Source: Rhodovastum atsumiense
GTDB taxonomy: Bacteria > Pseudomonadota > Alphaproteobacteria > Acetobacterales > Acetobacteraceae
Reading direction: 5' to 3'
DNA length: 64,000 nt
Assembly: GCF_937425535.1 (NCBI RefSeq)
Contig: NZ_OW485605.1
Span: 50,899 to 114,898, forward strand
Shown here: piece by piece, positions 39,560-47,448 of the stretch
How the letters are laid out: each line of letters begins with the position of its first letter
How positions within the stretch are numbered: the first letter of the stretch is position 1
Notes under the pieces: model-generated
The model's input: the letters and a program-made list of their open reading frames with translations, nothing else
Told to the model about the DNA's origin: nothing
The model's database searches: none
Position numbers and translations under genes: made by a program

Positions 39560-40435
39560 TCAGGTCGTCTCCCCGATGCGGGCTGCGGCTTCCCACCCTC
39601 GGCGCCACTCGGCCTCGGCAGCGGCGTTGGCATCAGCCACGGGACCGCGCCCGGTGCGCCGCTCTTGAGCGAGTTGGCGGATCTCCTGGATGCGGCGCGC
39701 CTGCGCCCGTGCCTGCTCAGCAGCCGGAGCGGAGGGGGCGTCGGCGCTTCCGACGGGTGGCACATCGGGCAGCAGTGCGGTGCCGTCGAGATGCCCGGCG
39801 ATCCTTCCGGCCGTGCATGCCGCCACGCGTGCCAGGGATGGGCGGGAGAGACCGGAGAGCCACTCCTGCACGTCAGGCACGATGCGGCTGACGGCAGCCG
39901 GATCCGGTGCCATCCCCTCGGCCAATGCGGCCGCCACACTACGGACAGCGTGCGCGTGCGATATGCGCGATGCCCGTCGCTCGGTGTCAGAGTCCCGAGC
40001 TGGGGCAGCCGGTTGCGGCACGGGGGCAACTGGCGCGCCGCCGCGCATGCCGTCCAGCACTGCGCCAGCGGTCCTGCCAACCGCGCCGGCGGTCCCGGTG
40101 ACTGCCGCCCCGACGAGGCCAGCCGCCCCGACGACCGCGCCGGCGGCTCCCTTGGCGGCCCGGACGGGCAGCCTGCAGCACCACGCGGCTGCCGCGACGG
40201 GGCTCTCGACGGCGAACCGTGCCGCCTTCCATGCCGCGCGAGGTGCCTCTGTCACGCCATCAACGAAGCCCTCACCGAGATCGACGGCGGCGTGGCCAAC
40301 CGGCATCAAGACGTGCTCGTACGCCTGCTCTGCGATCCACTTGCCACCACGCCACACGGTGCGCGTGACGCCCCGGGTGACCGTGCGGAACGCGGCGGCG
40401 ACCGCCGCGGCCACGCGTGCAATGATTCCGCGCAT
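39560..40435 (-). CDS. Ala-rich hypothetical protein
   Basis: A 291-residue protein. The N-terminus (FRTVTRGVTRTVWRGGKWIA) is basic. A region with repeated Gly/Ala/Val stretches (AVVGAAGLVGAAVTGTAGAV) could be membrane-active, and the C-terminal helical part ends with RAQARRIQEIRQLAQERRTG. The start at 40435 follows GAGGAAAG. It is alone on the minus strand between two plus-strand genes and converges with the gene at 39241. Function unknown; a virion-associated or membrane-active role is only a guess. Confidence 0.5.
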   Translation of the reverse strand: MRGIIARVAAAVAAAFRTVTRGVTRTVWRGGKWIAEQAYEHVLMPVGHAAVDLGEGFVDGVTEAPRAAWKAARFAVESPVAAAAWCCRLPVRAAKGAAGAVVGAAGLVGAAVTGTAGAVGRTAGAVLDGMRGGAPVAPVPQPAAPARDSDTERRASRISHAHAVRSVAAALAEGMAPDPAAVSRIVPDVQEWLSGLSRPSLARVAACTAGRIAGHLDGTALLPDVPPVGSADAPSAPAAEQARAQARRIQEIRQLAQERRTGRGPVADANAAAEAEWRRGWEAAARIGETT

Positions 40436-40505
40436 GCTTTCCTCCCTTATGCTGCGCTCTCCAAACGTTGAGCGCTGGCTTGCAAGAGACCAGATGCCCG
40501 TTTCG

Positions 40506-40534
40506 TTGACGTAGCGGGAAAGTCGATGTATCAA
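40506..40534 (+). promoter_or_regulatory. Sigma70-like promoter for the FtsH-like operon
   Basis: TTGACG at 40506 and TATCAA at 40529 are 17 bases apart, five and four matches to consensus. They lie about 110 bases before the start at 40642 in the divergent gap between the 40435 and 40642 genes. Confidence 0.55.
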
Positions 40535-40641
40535 GTCGCCATGGCACATCTCATAGGCAATCGCGCGGCCTTGTAGCCGCCCAAAAGCCTCGGCCGCCCG
40601 CAACGGGGCGCGCCGCCCCGCACACCTGCGGAGTGCCTGCT

Positions 40642-42609
40642 ATGCCTTCCGACGAAGACGACGTCGAAGACGTTGATATCGCCACCATCGAAGCTCAGAT
40701 TGCCGCGGACCTCCGGCTGCCGCCCGACCCGGCGCGTCTGCTCGTCGACGCCCTAACGGCCGCTGCAATCGAGCGCGCGCCCGACTGGGCGAACGCGTCC
40801 ATCGTAGTCGTACGCTCACCGTCGGACGAATGGACGTCAGCACTCGCTGATGTGGTCGAGACCAAGGCGTGCGCCATCCCCAGCGTCGGGGTATGCAAAG
40901 TCCTCAAGCGGCCTGACCGCTTTGGAAGTGACCGGGCACGGGTATCCCCGTCCGAACACACTGACGCCATCAATAACGCCATGCGTCTCGGCAACAAGGA
41001 CGGCATGCTCGTGCTCGTGTCGGCACGCCTGGACACGGATTTCCCCTCCGTGCTCCTGCGCGCCGCCCAGGCAACGCTCGACTGCTCCGAAATCACGAGC
41101 GCCGTCGTCGCCTCTGTCGTCGCCAAGATGACCTCTGGAGACGCTGCAGGCGTGCCCGACGACGTGGCGCGCCACCTGACACCCGTCGTGATGCGGCTGG
41201 CATGGCGGCCAAGCATGGCGTCCGCGGACTACGTGCGCCGCCTCGGGGAACTCGTTGAGCGCCCCAAACACGCACGTTCCGAGTGGACCTTGGCCCGCCT
41301 GCATGGCTGCGATGAAGCGGTTGCGTGGGGCAATTCTACCTGCCGCGACATCGCCGACTGCCAGGCCGGACGGCTGGCGTGGAAGGACATGGACCGCGGC
41401 GCGCTGCTGTGCGGGCCACCCGGCTGCGGCAAGACCACGTTCGCGGCCGCGCTCGCTGCAAGTGCGGGCGTGCCATTGATTCCCGCCAGCTACAGCAAAT
41501 GGAAAAGCGGCGAGGACGGCAAGGGCAGCTACACCGAGATTATTGGCCGCATGCGCCAGGACTTCGCGCTCGCGCGCTCGCAGGCGCCCTGCATTCTCTT
41601 CATCGACGAAATCGACTCGCTCATCGGCCGCGGTCAGGCGGGCCACAACGAAAGCTGGTTCGCCCCGCTGACGAACGCGCTCCTCGCGGAGATGGACGGC
41701 CTTGCATCTCGCGAGGGCGTCATCGTGCTCGCGGCCAGCAACTTCCCCGAGCGCGTTGACCCCGCCCTGCGTCGCGCTGGCCGCCTCGACCGCGTGCTGC
41801 GCCTGGGCTTGCCGGACGCCCCGGCGCTTGAGCGCATCCTGCAAGAGCACCTCGGCGCCGATGCGGACGGCCTCGATCTTTCCCAGGCCGCCCGCCTTGC
41901 CTTGGGCGGCTCCGGCGCTGACTGCGAGCGGTGGTCCCGCGGCGCTCGCCGCCGTGCCCGGCACGCCGGGCGCCGCCTCGTGCTGGCCGACCTGATCGCG
42001 GAAATCCGCGACAACGAGGGCGGCAAGCGTTCACCGGAAATCCTGCGGCGGGCGGCTGTCCACGAGGCGGGGCACGCCGTCGTCATGATGCAGCACGGCC
42101 GCCGTGTGTGGCACGTGGGCATCCGAGCAACTGGGACGATGGCCGGGGCCATTGAAAGCGACGCCCCCAGGATGGCCACAACCGCCGCCGACGTCCGCGC
42201 GGTCCTCGTCGACCTGATGGCCGGGCGCGCCGCCGAGGAAGTCCTGCTCGGCGAACCGGGTGGCGGCGCAGGCGGCTCGGCTAGCTCGGACCTCTCGCAA
42301 GCGACAGTGATCGCCGCGTCGGCAGAGGCGGCCTGGGGGCTCGGAGGTCGGCTGACGTGGATTGCGGACCCGACCGCAGAGAATGTCGGCTCGCTGCTCG
42401 GGCTAAACCGCGCGCTCGCGGAGCGCGTCGAGGCGCGGCTCGCCGACGCCTATGCCGCCGCCATTGATGTCGTTCGGCGGCGGCGCGCGGAGGTCGAGGC
42501 CGTCGCCGAGGCACTGGCGGTCCGTGAGGTATTGACGGGCGACGAGCTGCGCGCGGTCGTCGCCGGGGCGGCGGGAAATGCCTGCGTTCCGAAGGAAGTT
42601 CTGCAATGA
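40642..42609 (+). CDS. Soluble FtsH-like AAA+ protease with M41 peptidase domain
   Basis: A 655-residue protein. Residues 1-230 form an N-terminal domain of no known family. The AAA+ module has Walker A GPPGCGKTTFAA near 257, Walker B CILFIDEIDSLIG near 319, and NFPERVDPALRRAGRLDR as the arginine-finger region. HEAGHAVVMM near 474 is the M41 zinc motif, with LMAGRAAEEVLLGE and SSDLSQAT carrying the third ligand region as in FtsH. No membrane segment is visible, unlike cellular FtsH. ATG 40642 is favoured by GGAG 8 bases upstream. It is coupled by ATGA to the exonuclease gene. Likely an ATP-driven protease for a phage or host target; the target is unknown. Confidence 0.85.
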   Translation: MPSDEDDVEDVDIATIEAQIAADLRLPPDPARLLVDALTAAAIERAPDWANASIVVVRSPSDEWTSALADVVETKACAIPSVGVCKVLKRPDRFGSDRARVSPSEHTDAINNAMRLGNKDGMLVLVSARLDTDFPSVLLRAAQATLDCSEITSAVVASVVAKMTSGDAAGVPDDVARHLTPVVMRLAWRPSMASADYVRRLGELVERPKHARSEWTLARLHGCDEAVAWGNSTCRDIADCQAGRLAWKDMDRGALLCGPPGCGKTTFAAALAASAGVPLIPASYSKWKSGEDGKGSYTEIIGRMRQDFALARSQAPCILFIDEIDSLIGRGQAGHNESWFAPLTNALLAEMDGLASREGVIVLAASNFPERVDPALRRAGRLDRVLRLGLPDAPALERILQEHLGADADGLDLSQAARLALGGSGADCERWSRGARRRARHAGRRLVLADLIAEIRDNEGGKRSPEILRRAAVHEAGHAVVMMQHGRRVWHVGIRATGTMAGAIESDAPRMATTAADVRAVLVDLMAGRAAEEVLLGEPGGGAGGSASSDLSQATVIAASAEAAWGLGGRLTWIADPTAENVGSLLGLNRALAERVEARLADAYAAAIDVVRRRRAEVEAVAEALAVREVLTGDELRAVVAGAAGNACVPKEVLQ

Positions 42610-43166
42610 GCGTGTTCTTCATCGACTTCGAGGCGTCCTCCCTCTCCACCGACAGCTACCCGATCGAGGTCGCCTGGGTCGGCGAGGACGGCAGGGGCGA
42701 GAGCTACCTGATTCGCCCTGAGCCGGACTGGTGTGATTGGTCGCCCGCGTCCCAGAGCATCCACGGTATCACGCGCGCCCATCTGCAGCGCGACGGCCAC
42801 GAGGCGGTCTGGGTAGCGAACCGTCTCATCACCGTCCTCGGAGATCCGGCTGCCCGCGTCTATTCCGACGTGCCAGGCCACGACCAGATGTGGCTCGACG
42901 AGCTGCTCGCCGCATCGTCGTCGGCTCCCCGCATCCCTTTGCGAGATGTCTACGAAGCGTACGCCGCCGCGTGCCGCCCGTTGCACGCCGTGCTCGCTGG
43001 CGACGACCTTGTAGCGACCGCCAGGCAACTCGTGGCCGCCGCGCAGGTCGAGGAAGAACGCCGACAGCGCGTACATCACCGCGCGCTCGAGGATGCCATG
43101 TCGCTCTGGCGGACGTGGGCCGACGTCCGGCGGCGAGCGGAGGAACGGGCAGCCGGAACGAATTGA
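42606..43166 (+). CDS. DnaQ-like 3'-5' exonuclease (DEDDh)
   Basis: A 186-residue protein with all elements of the DEDDh fold: FIDFEASS (Asp7, Glu9), SIHGITRAHL near residue 51, a third acidic residue in YSDVPGHDQM (about 88-93), and the H-x-A-x-x-D motif HRALED (158-163). Such enzymes trim DNA or RNA ends or proofread. Its ATG overlaps the stop of the FtsH-like gene, so both proteins are made together. The tRNA gene follows 13 bases after its stop codon. Confidence 0.85.
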   Translation: MSVFFIDFEASSLSTDSYPIEVAWVGEDGRGESYLIRPEPDWCDWSPASQSIHGITRAHLQRDGHEAVWVANRLITVLGDPAARVYSDVPGHDQMWLDELLAASSSAPRIPLRDVYEAYAAACRPLHAVLAGDDLVATARQLVAAAQVEEERRQRVHHRALEDAMSLWRTWADVRRRAEERAAGTN

Positions 43167-43179
43167 GGGCGGCAGAGAT

Positions 43180-43254
43180 CGGCGGGTAGCTCAGCGGCAG
43201 AGCCGACAGCTCATAACTGTCCATGCGCCGGTTCGAATCCGGCCCCGCCGACCA
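43180..43254 (+). tRNA. tRNA-Met (anticodon CAT)
   Basis: A full cloverleaf: acceptor CGGCGGG with CCCGCCG, D stem GCTC/GAGC, anticodon stem GACAG/CTGTC with loop CTCATAA (CAT at 43212-43214), T stem GCCGG/CCGGC, discriminator A and an encoded CCA. The first pair C1-G72 is matched and the anticodon stem lacks three G-C pairs, so it is not the initiator type. Elongator Met is most likely; Ile2 (lysidine-modified CAT) cannot be excluded. Confidence 0.93.
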
Positions 43255-43386
43255 GTCCTTGTCTCCACGTCAAAAACTTTCCCGGCTTGCGGCCCTTGAA
43301 CCGAGCCGAGCCGACTGCACAACATTATGTGCACGGGCACGCAGACGGCGAATGCCGCGGTGCCCTTCAAGAGATGGGAGGGCGGC

Positions 43387-43797
43387 ATGAAGATCGTCGA
43401 CTTCAAGACATTCTGCAGCCTACCGGATGGCACGGTCTTCCAGGAACTCACGCTTGGCAGCACGTGCCTCGGGCCACTGAGCGTTCGCCATCGGGCGCAT
43501 GGCGGCCAATATCCGAGTTTTGACTACCAGCAAGTCGGAGCTTCCGTGTTCGCGCGCGAAGCGTTCGGCGACGCTCCACAGCCGCCTGGCGAGAGCGAGT
43601 TCGCGGCTGTCCACCCGGACTGGGTCGGCGACTGGGGGTATTACGACTACACCCGCTCCTACCTGATCTACGAACCAGAGGACATCCGCCGCATGCTCTG
43701 CCTGCTCCGGGGCACCGACGACGGTTGCAAAGACAGGTTCGACGCCATCGCGGTGCCGGACGCGGCCATCTGGCCGGAAAAGGGGAGGGCGGCATGA
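43387..43797 (+). CDS. Hypothetical protein, coupled to the HExxH gene
   Basis: A 136-residue acidic protein: MKIVDFKTFCSLPDGTVFQE, an aromatic-rich middle (WVGDWGYYDYTRSYLIYEPE), and a C-terminal helix. GGGAGGGCGGC precedes the ATG. The open frame reaches upstream to 43327, but only this start has a ribosome-binding site. The stop overlaps the next start as ATGA, so the two genes are co-translated. No family is recognised. Confidence 0.6.
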   Translation: MKIVDFKTFCSLPDGTVFQELTLGSTCLGPLSVRHRAHGGQYPSFDYQQVGASVFAREAFGDAPQPPGESEFAAVHPDWVGDWGYYDYTRSYLIYEPEDIRRMLCLLRGTDDGCKDRFDAIAVPDAAIWPEKGRAA

Positions 43798-44474
43798 GGA
43801 GCTCGACCGCTTGGCACATCGTCGCCGGCCGTGTGGAGGAGGTAACCATCCCGGCCGAGGGCTTTGAGATCGACCTCGGGCTTGCGTGCAACGGTTATCG
43901 CCTGCTCCCGGGCAACGAAGACGACAACTGGCGCGACTTTACGCTTGGGAAGGTCGCCGAGATTGCCACTAGGCTGACCCCGTGGGCCGAGTGGTGGTGC
44001 TCACCGAACCTGCCGCTGCACGAAGAGATCGGGGAAGTCGGCGGCGTCGCATACGGGCAGCCGCAAGTTGGATTGGTACGGTCGTGCTGGCGGCCAGAGT
44101 TCTCCATCTCGACGGCGTTCCACGAAGCCTGGCACTTGGCCGAACCATGGTTGACCTACGAGGAGGCCATGGCCGTCCAGGCGGCAACGAAGCGCGGCCC
44201 GGAATGGCCTACGGACTACCTCAGGCGCGAGTGCGAACGTTCGGCCAGGGCTTTCCAGAACTGGGCGATGTCAACACTGGAGACGGGCGGCGGCCGACCG
44301 GGCCGCGGGGCGCCCATGCATTACAAGGCGTTCTGGTCCGTCTATTCCGGCGAGGTCGGGCAGCGCGCGCTGGCCAAGCGCGGCGTCGTCCGCCCGGAGC
44401 GCAGGCCGCCGCCCGCGCCCGTCAAGGTCATTCAGTGGTGGCGGGGCGGCGCCATCAACACGGCAACTGTGTGA
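43794..44474 (+). CDS. Hypothetical protein with a zincin-like HExxH motif
   Basis: A 226-residue protein. FHEAWHLAEPWLTYEEA near residue 105 has the pattern H-E-x-x-H with a Glu-containing helix after it, as in small zinc metallopeptidases (compare COG2856/ImmA-like proteins); the fold is otherwise not recognised. The N-terminal half contains WHIVAGRVEEVTIPAEGFEI and many Trp. It is coupled by ATGA to the gene before it. A peptidase activity is possible but not shown; the motif could be structural. Confidence 0.55.
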   Translation: MRSSTAWHIVAGRVEEVTIPAEGFEIDLGLACNGYRLLPGNEDDNWRDFTLGKVAEIATRLTPWAEWWCSPNLPLHEEIGEVGGVAYGQPQVGLVRSCWRPEFSISTAFHEAWHLAEPWLTYEEAMAVQAATKRGPEWPTDYLRRECERSARAFQNWAMSTLETGGGRPGRGAPMHYKAFWSVYSGEVGQRALAKRGVVRPERRPPPAPVKVIQWWRGGAINTATV

Positions 44475-44485
44475 GGGAGGACATC

Positions 44486-44818
44486 ATGGCACGTTGGGTT
44501 GCTCCGAAGGGTATGGATGCCGCATCCCGTTTGGCAGACACCATCCTGTATCCCGCCATGCCCTGGAAGCTGAACGTCATCGCGTACGGATCCGATGGCT
44601 TGGTCGCGCGGGTGGATGGCTCCGCTGTCGCGGCCATCATCGAGGGCAAGCTGTCAGACGGTCGCTGGCACCTCTACGAGCTGAACCCCGAAATCACCTT
44701 CCACGCCTGGTTCATGGACGGCCCGCTGCCCTTCGACGACGAGGACATCGAAGAGGATCTCGGCATCCATGACTCCCAGGGGGTCGCACGCGTCATGGAA
44801 GGCTTCCTGACCGACTGA
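44486..44818 (+). CDS. Small hypothetical protein in the hairpin-punctuated array
   Basis: A 110-residue acidic protein with two short halves: PAMPWKLNVIAYGSDGLVAR and EITFHAWFMDGPLPFDDEDI. The ATG is preceded by GAGGGAGGACATC, a leader nearly identical to those of the genes at 45685 and 46062. A terminator hairpin follows the stop. No family is recognised. Confidence 0.6.
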   Translation: MARWVAPKGMDAASRLADTILYPAMPWKLNVIAYGSDGLVARVDGSAVAAIIEGKLSDGRWHLYELNPEITFHAWFMDGPLPFDDEDIEEDLGIHDSQGVARVMEGFLTD

Positions 44819-44845
44819 CCACCGAATTCCGTTTGCATCACAAAT

Positions 44846-44880
44846 GGCCCGCCCAAACCGGAGGCGGGCCTTTCTTTTTC
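44846..44880 (+). terminator. Terminator hairpin, array unit 1
   Basis: GGCCCGCC pairs with GGCGGGCC across a 9-base loop, then TTTCTTTTTC. Confidence 0.85.
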
Positions 44881-44916
44881 CGGGCGGCTGCCTAGACCTT
44901 ATCGAGCTTTCTCACA

Positions 44917-44948
44917 GCCAAAGTGTTCGCATTTACGAACGCTTTGGC
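44917..44948 (+). promoter_or_regulatory. Inverted repeat 1 upstream of the winged-helix gene
   Basis: GCCAAAGTGTTCG and CGAACGCTTTGGC pair with one mismatch around CATTTA. It lies 128 bases before the start of the regulator gene, in the leader between a terminator and that gene. Confidence 0.55.
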
Positions 44949-45009
44949 TGTTGCACCATCTGCGCTGTACCTGGACGCGGGAAGCGGGGGAATGTGTCGC
45001 TCGGCCGTC

Positions 45010-45033
45010 AAAAGTGGAGCATGCTCCACTTTT
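45010..45033 (+). promoter_or_regulatory. Perfect 24-bp palindrome upstream of the winged-helix gene
   Basis: The half-site AAAAGTGGAGCA reads the same on both strands across the centre (CATG). It ends 42 bases before the ATG at 45076, where a repressor could act on transcription of that gene. No known consensus is claimed. Confidence 0.6.
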
Positions 45034-45075
45034 CAGGCTCGGCACAACGTAGGTAGCCTCGGACAGGAGACAGAG

Positions 45076-45630
45076 ATGATCACTCAGGCAGTGGGTTTGG
45101 CCGACATCGCGCGGGGCGATGCGTCGCCTGCCCAGGCTGGGGAGGTTTTGCGTTTCATCTTCAGCGAGCCGACGCCGGACCTCCTCAGGGACGCGTACTT
45201 GGCATTGCGTGCCTGGGTGTGGAAAGCGCTGGACCAGCGCCGCCGGGATCCGGAGCTGAGGGACTGGAACGACATCCTGGGGGCCGCCTCGACCTTGATG
45301 CGGCGCCACGGGCAGGACGCGCTCGGGTCGCGGATCGACGCGCTCCACGAGCTGGTCGCTGAATCCATCGCCGTCGCCGACACATACGAGTCGGTCGACA
45401 TCACCCGTCGCCTGCATGTCGCCAGGGTGCTCGAGTTCCTTGCGGAGAGCGGCGGCCAGGCGAGCCAGAGCGCCATCGGCGAGCGCACTGGGCTGGCCGA
45501 AGCCAACCTCACCGACGTCCTCAACATGATGTCGGCCGCCGGACTACTGGAGCGCTCGACGCTGGGCAAGGAAGCGGTGTTTGCATTGTCCCGCGCGGGG
45601 GAGGCCGCCCAGCAGAACCGGGCCGCCTGA
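45076..45630 (+). CDS. Winged-helix DNA-binding protein
   Basis: A 184-residue protein. The last 70 residues form a MarR/wHTH-like unit: LHVARVLEFLAESGGQASQS then AIGERTGLAEANLTDVLNMM and the wing AAGLLERSTLGKEAVFALSR. The first 110 residues are helical (FIFSEPTPDLLRDAYLALRA) and could bind a partner or ligand. GGACAGGAGACAGAG precedes the ATG. Two inverted repeats lie in the leader, so autoregulation is plausible. A terminator hairpin follows the stop. It may control this array or another phage operon. Confidence 0.7.
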   Translation: MITQAVGLADIARGDASPAQAGEVLRFIFSEPTPDLLRDAYLALRAWVWKALDQRRRDPELRDWNDILGAASTLMRRHGQDALGSRIDALHELVAESIAVADTYESVDITRRLHVARVLEFLAESGGQASQSAIGERTGLAEANLTDVLNMMSAAGLLERSTLGKEAVFALSRAGEAAQQNRAA

Positions 45631-45640
45631 CCAACAGCCG

Positions 45641-45668
45641 GGCCCGCCTCCGTGCACGAGGCGGGCCT
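45641..45668 (+). terminator. Terminator-like hairpin, array unit 2
   Basis: GGCCCGCCTC and GAGGCGGGCC form a 10-bp stem with an 8-base loop, followed by TCTCAT. The U-run is poor. Confidence 0.6.
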
Positions 45669-45684
45669 CTCATGGGAGGACATC

Positions 45685-45935
45685 ATGTCGTCGACCTGGG
45701 GCGCCCCATCACCGCTCACGCCAGCCCAGAAGTTCATGCTTTACGACGCCGCTGTCTCCGCTACGGACGCACGACGGTCTACGCGTGGGATGTCGGCAAC
45801 GACCGGTTCGCGCGCGATCTCGGGGACTCCCTCGTTGATCTCGGTTTCCTCGAGCGGACCGCCGGCGACGACAACGCCAAGTGGGAAGCCTACGTGCCGA
45901 GTGAGGCCGCCCGACGGTTCTTCATCGCCGCCTGA
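45685..45935 (+). pseudogene. Small gene split by a frameshift
   Basis: TGGGAGGACATC precedes ATG 45685, which starts a convincing frame (TWGAPSPLTPAQKFMLYDAA). After about residue 25 the sense switches to the -1 frame, which reads YGRTTVYAWDVGNDRFARDL and then GDSLVDLGFLERTAGDD and ends FFIAA at 45935. The continuation in frame 1 is Ser/Pro/Arg-rich and unlike a protein. A one-base change near 45760 would join them. It could be a broken gene, a sequencing error or a programmed shift, although no slippery heptamer is visible. Confidence 0.5.
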
Positions 45936-45960
45936 CCGTCGGCCGCCGCCGTTCTTTCCC

Positions 45961-45992
45961 AAAGCCCGCCCCGAAATCCCGAGGCGGGCTTT
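45961..45992 (+). terminator. Terminator hairpin, array unit 3
   Basis: AAAGCCCGCC and GGCGGGCTTT form a 10-bp stem, with a U-run (TTTCTT) on the plus strand. Confidence 0.8.
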
Positions 45993-46061
45993 CTTGTGCC
46001 TCGCCAACGGCGGCCAAACCCTCCCTTGAGGCGCAACGAACGCCTGGGGGAGGACATCGCA

Positions 46062-46508
46062 ATGCGCAGGACCATAGCCGACACGCTCAAGGCAACCTTG
46101 CTTGCATCCCAGCCGCAGCTCTCGCCGTCGGAGGACATGTCCGTGCGGGCGCTGCTCGTATGGCGGAAGGACGGCATGCGCTGGCAGCTGCACCGCTTCC
46201 AAGGCGACCAGCGGCTGACGGGCGGCGCCCAGGTCGAGGGAGAGGTCTGGGGGAGTACGCGGGTGGACATGCCCGATGATGTTGTCAGGCTGGCGGCCGC
46301 CGACATCCTGTTTGAGAAGCAGGCCGCCGGCGACGCATCGCCGTGCCTGTCGCAGGACGACTGGCGGGAGGCGGCACAGACCGCGTGGCGGGAATGGGTG
46401 GAGACCTACGCCGGGGACTTCGCGGCGGCCGTGAAGAAGGACATCCGGGATTCACAGGGGCTCGCCGACAATCACCGCCCGGAGCCCCGGCGTCGGTTCG
46501 GCGGGTGA
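46062..46508 (+). CDS. Hypothetical protein in the array
   Basis: A 148-residue protein: TIADTLKATLLASQPQLSPS, a basic patch (LVWRKDGMRWQLHRFQGDQR), and a C-terminal Trp-rich helix (WREAAQTAWREWVETYAGDF). GGGGGAGGACATCGCA precedes the ATG, resembling the leaders of the genes at 44486 and 45685. No family is recognised and no hairpin directly follows. Confidence 0.55.
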   Translation: MRRTIADTLKATLLASQPQLSPSEDMSVRALLVWRKDGMRWQLHRFQGDQRLTGGAQVEGEVWGSTRVDMPDDVVRLAAADILFEKQAAGDASPCLSQDDWREAAQTAWREWVETYAGDFAAAVKKDIRDSQGLADNHRPEPRRRFGG

Positions 46509-46592
46509 GCCCTACGAGGACCGCTTCCGGCCTGGAGTAGGCTTTCAGTTTTTCGTTCGCATCACGATAATGCCGCCGCAAGGAGCTCCACG

Positions 46593-46787
46593 ATGACCCG
46601 AGCCGTCGAGTTCACCGAGGTAGATGAGGCGACCCTGGCCACGCGGCGCGCCCGCATGAAGGCGGCCGCGGAGAAGACCCGCGCGATGGCCCGCGAACAG
46701 GACGACGCCGAGGCGGTCGCGGAGGCGTTGTCCGGCAAGGTGTCCGAGCCGATGACCGTCGCCGAGGTGGCGCGGCGGCTGCCCTGA
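46593..46787 (+). CDS. Small helical protein in the array
   Basis: A 64-residue protein, mainly one long charged helix (ATRRARMKAAAEKTRAMARE) and a short end EPMTVAEVARRLP that resembles the first helices of an HTH or an excisionase-like turn, but too short to be sure. AAGGAGCTCCACG precedes the ATG. A terminator follows 28 bases after the stop. It may be a small regulator. Confidence 0.5.
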   Translation: MTRAVEFTEVDEATLATRRARMKAAAEKTRAMAREQDDAEAVAEALSGKVSEPMTVAEVARRLP

Positions 46788-46815
46788 ATTCCCCCGGCCG
46801 CCTGATCACCGAGAG

Positions 46816-46846
46816 GCCCGCTTCCGAACCGGAGGCGGGCGATTTT
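46816..46846 (+). terminator. Terminator hairpin, array unit 4
   Basis: GCCCGCTTCC and GGAGGCGGGC pair (one G-T wobble) around a 5-base loop, followed by GATTTTC. Confidence 0.7.
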
Positions 46847-46931
46847 CTTCCGGGCGGCCCTTGAATTCCGCACCCCCGAATGCCGCACATCCTTTCACAC
46901 AAGGCCATCAAGGCCCACTGGGAGCACCGCA

Positions 46932-47303
46932 ATGGAATACGTGAGCCTCCAGCACACCGGCGCCTGGGTCGCCGCGCGCGCGACCGCCGCGGGCCTGTCG
47001 CCAACCGTCGAGCGGCAGCAGGACGGCCGTACGGAGACGGTCGACGTGCGCCTGGGCTACACCGCCAGCGTGCGGCTGCGCGTCAACGGCGTCGGCGTGC
47101 GCCTCGCGACCCGGTACCGCCGAGATGACTTCGGCGAACGGGCCGACCGACCGATCGAGGCTGGCGACGTCGTGGGGTTCCTGCGCATGGTCGATGGCGC
47201 CATCGCGGATGCCCTGTCGCCACGTGAGCAGCAGAGGGCCGAGCATGCCGCAAGGGCCGCCAGGGAGGCCGAGAGGGCCGCCGAGGCCGCCATCCGGTTC
47301 TGA
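46932..47303 (+). CDS. Hypothetical protein in the array
   Basis: A 123-residue protein with a beta-rich first half (TVDVRLGYTASVRLRVNGVG then RLATRYRRDDFGERADRP) and a Lys/Arg/Ala/Glu-rich C-terminal coiled helix. The layout recalls small phage proteins with a nucleic-acid-binding end. GGGAGCACCGCA precedes the ATG. A hairpin follows. Function unknown. Confidence 0.5.
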   Translation: MEYVSLQHTGAWVAARATAAGLSPTVERQQDGRTETVDVRLGYTASVRLRVNGVGVRLATRYRRDDFGERADRPIEAGDVVGFLRMVDGAIADALSPREQQRAEHAARAAREAERAAEAAIRF

Positions 47304-47324
47304 CCGTCGCCCCATCCCCTCACC

Positions 47325-47355
47325 AAGCCGCCCGGTCGCTGCCGGGCGGCTTTTC
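47325..47355 (+). terminator. Terminator hairpin, array unit 5
   Basis: AAGCCGCCCGG and CCGGGCGGCTT form an 11-bp stem with a 6-base loop and then TTCC. Confidence 0.8.
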
Positions 47356-47448
47356 CATGTCCGGCCGGCGGTGACGCCCCGAGGTCACCGACAAGCCTAT
47401 GGCGCCACCCATCAGCAGGTGGGAAGCAGCGTTCATAACGGCATCATC

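Noticed and set aside
38952..39608. A 218-residue minus-strand frame across the intergenic region and the 39241 gene
   Set aside because: It is low-complexity and antisense to a gene with a strong ribosome-binding site.
43180..43254. Initiator tRNA identity
   Set aside because: Position 1-72 is paired and the anticodon stem lacks the three G-C pairs required of initiator tRNAs.
44899..45417. A 172-residue minus-strand frame through the two palindromes
   Set aside because: It is antisense to the winged-helix gene, with no ribosome-binding site or domain.
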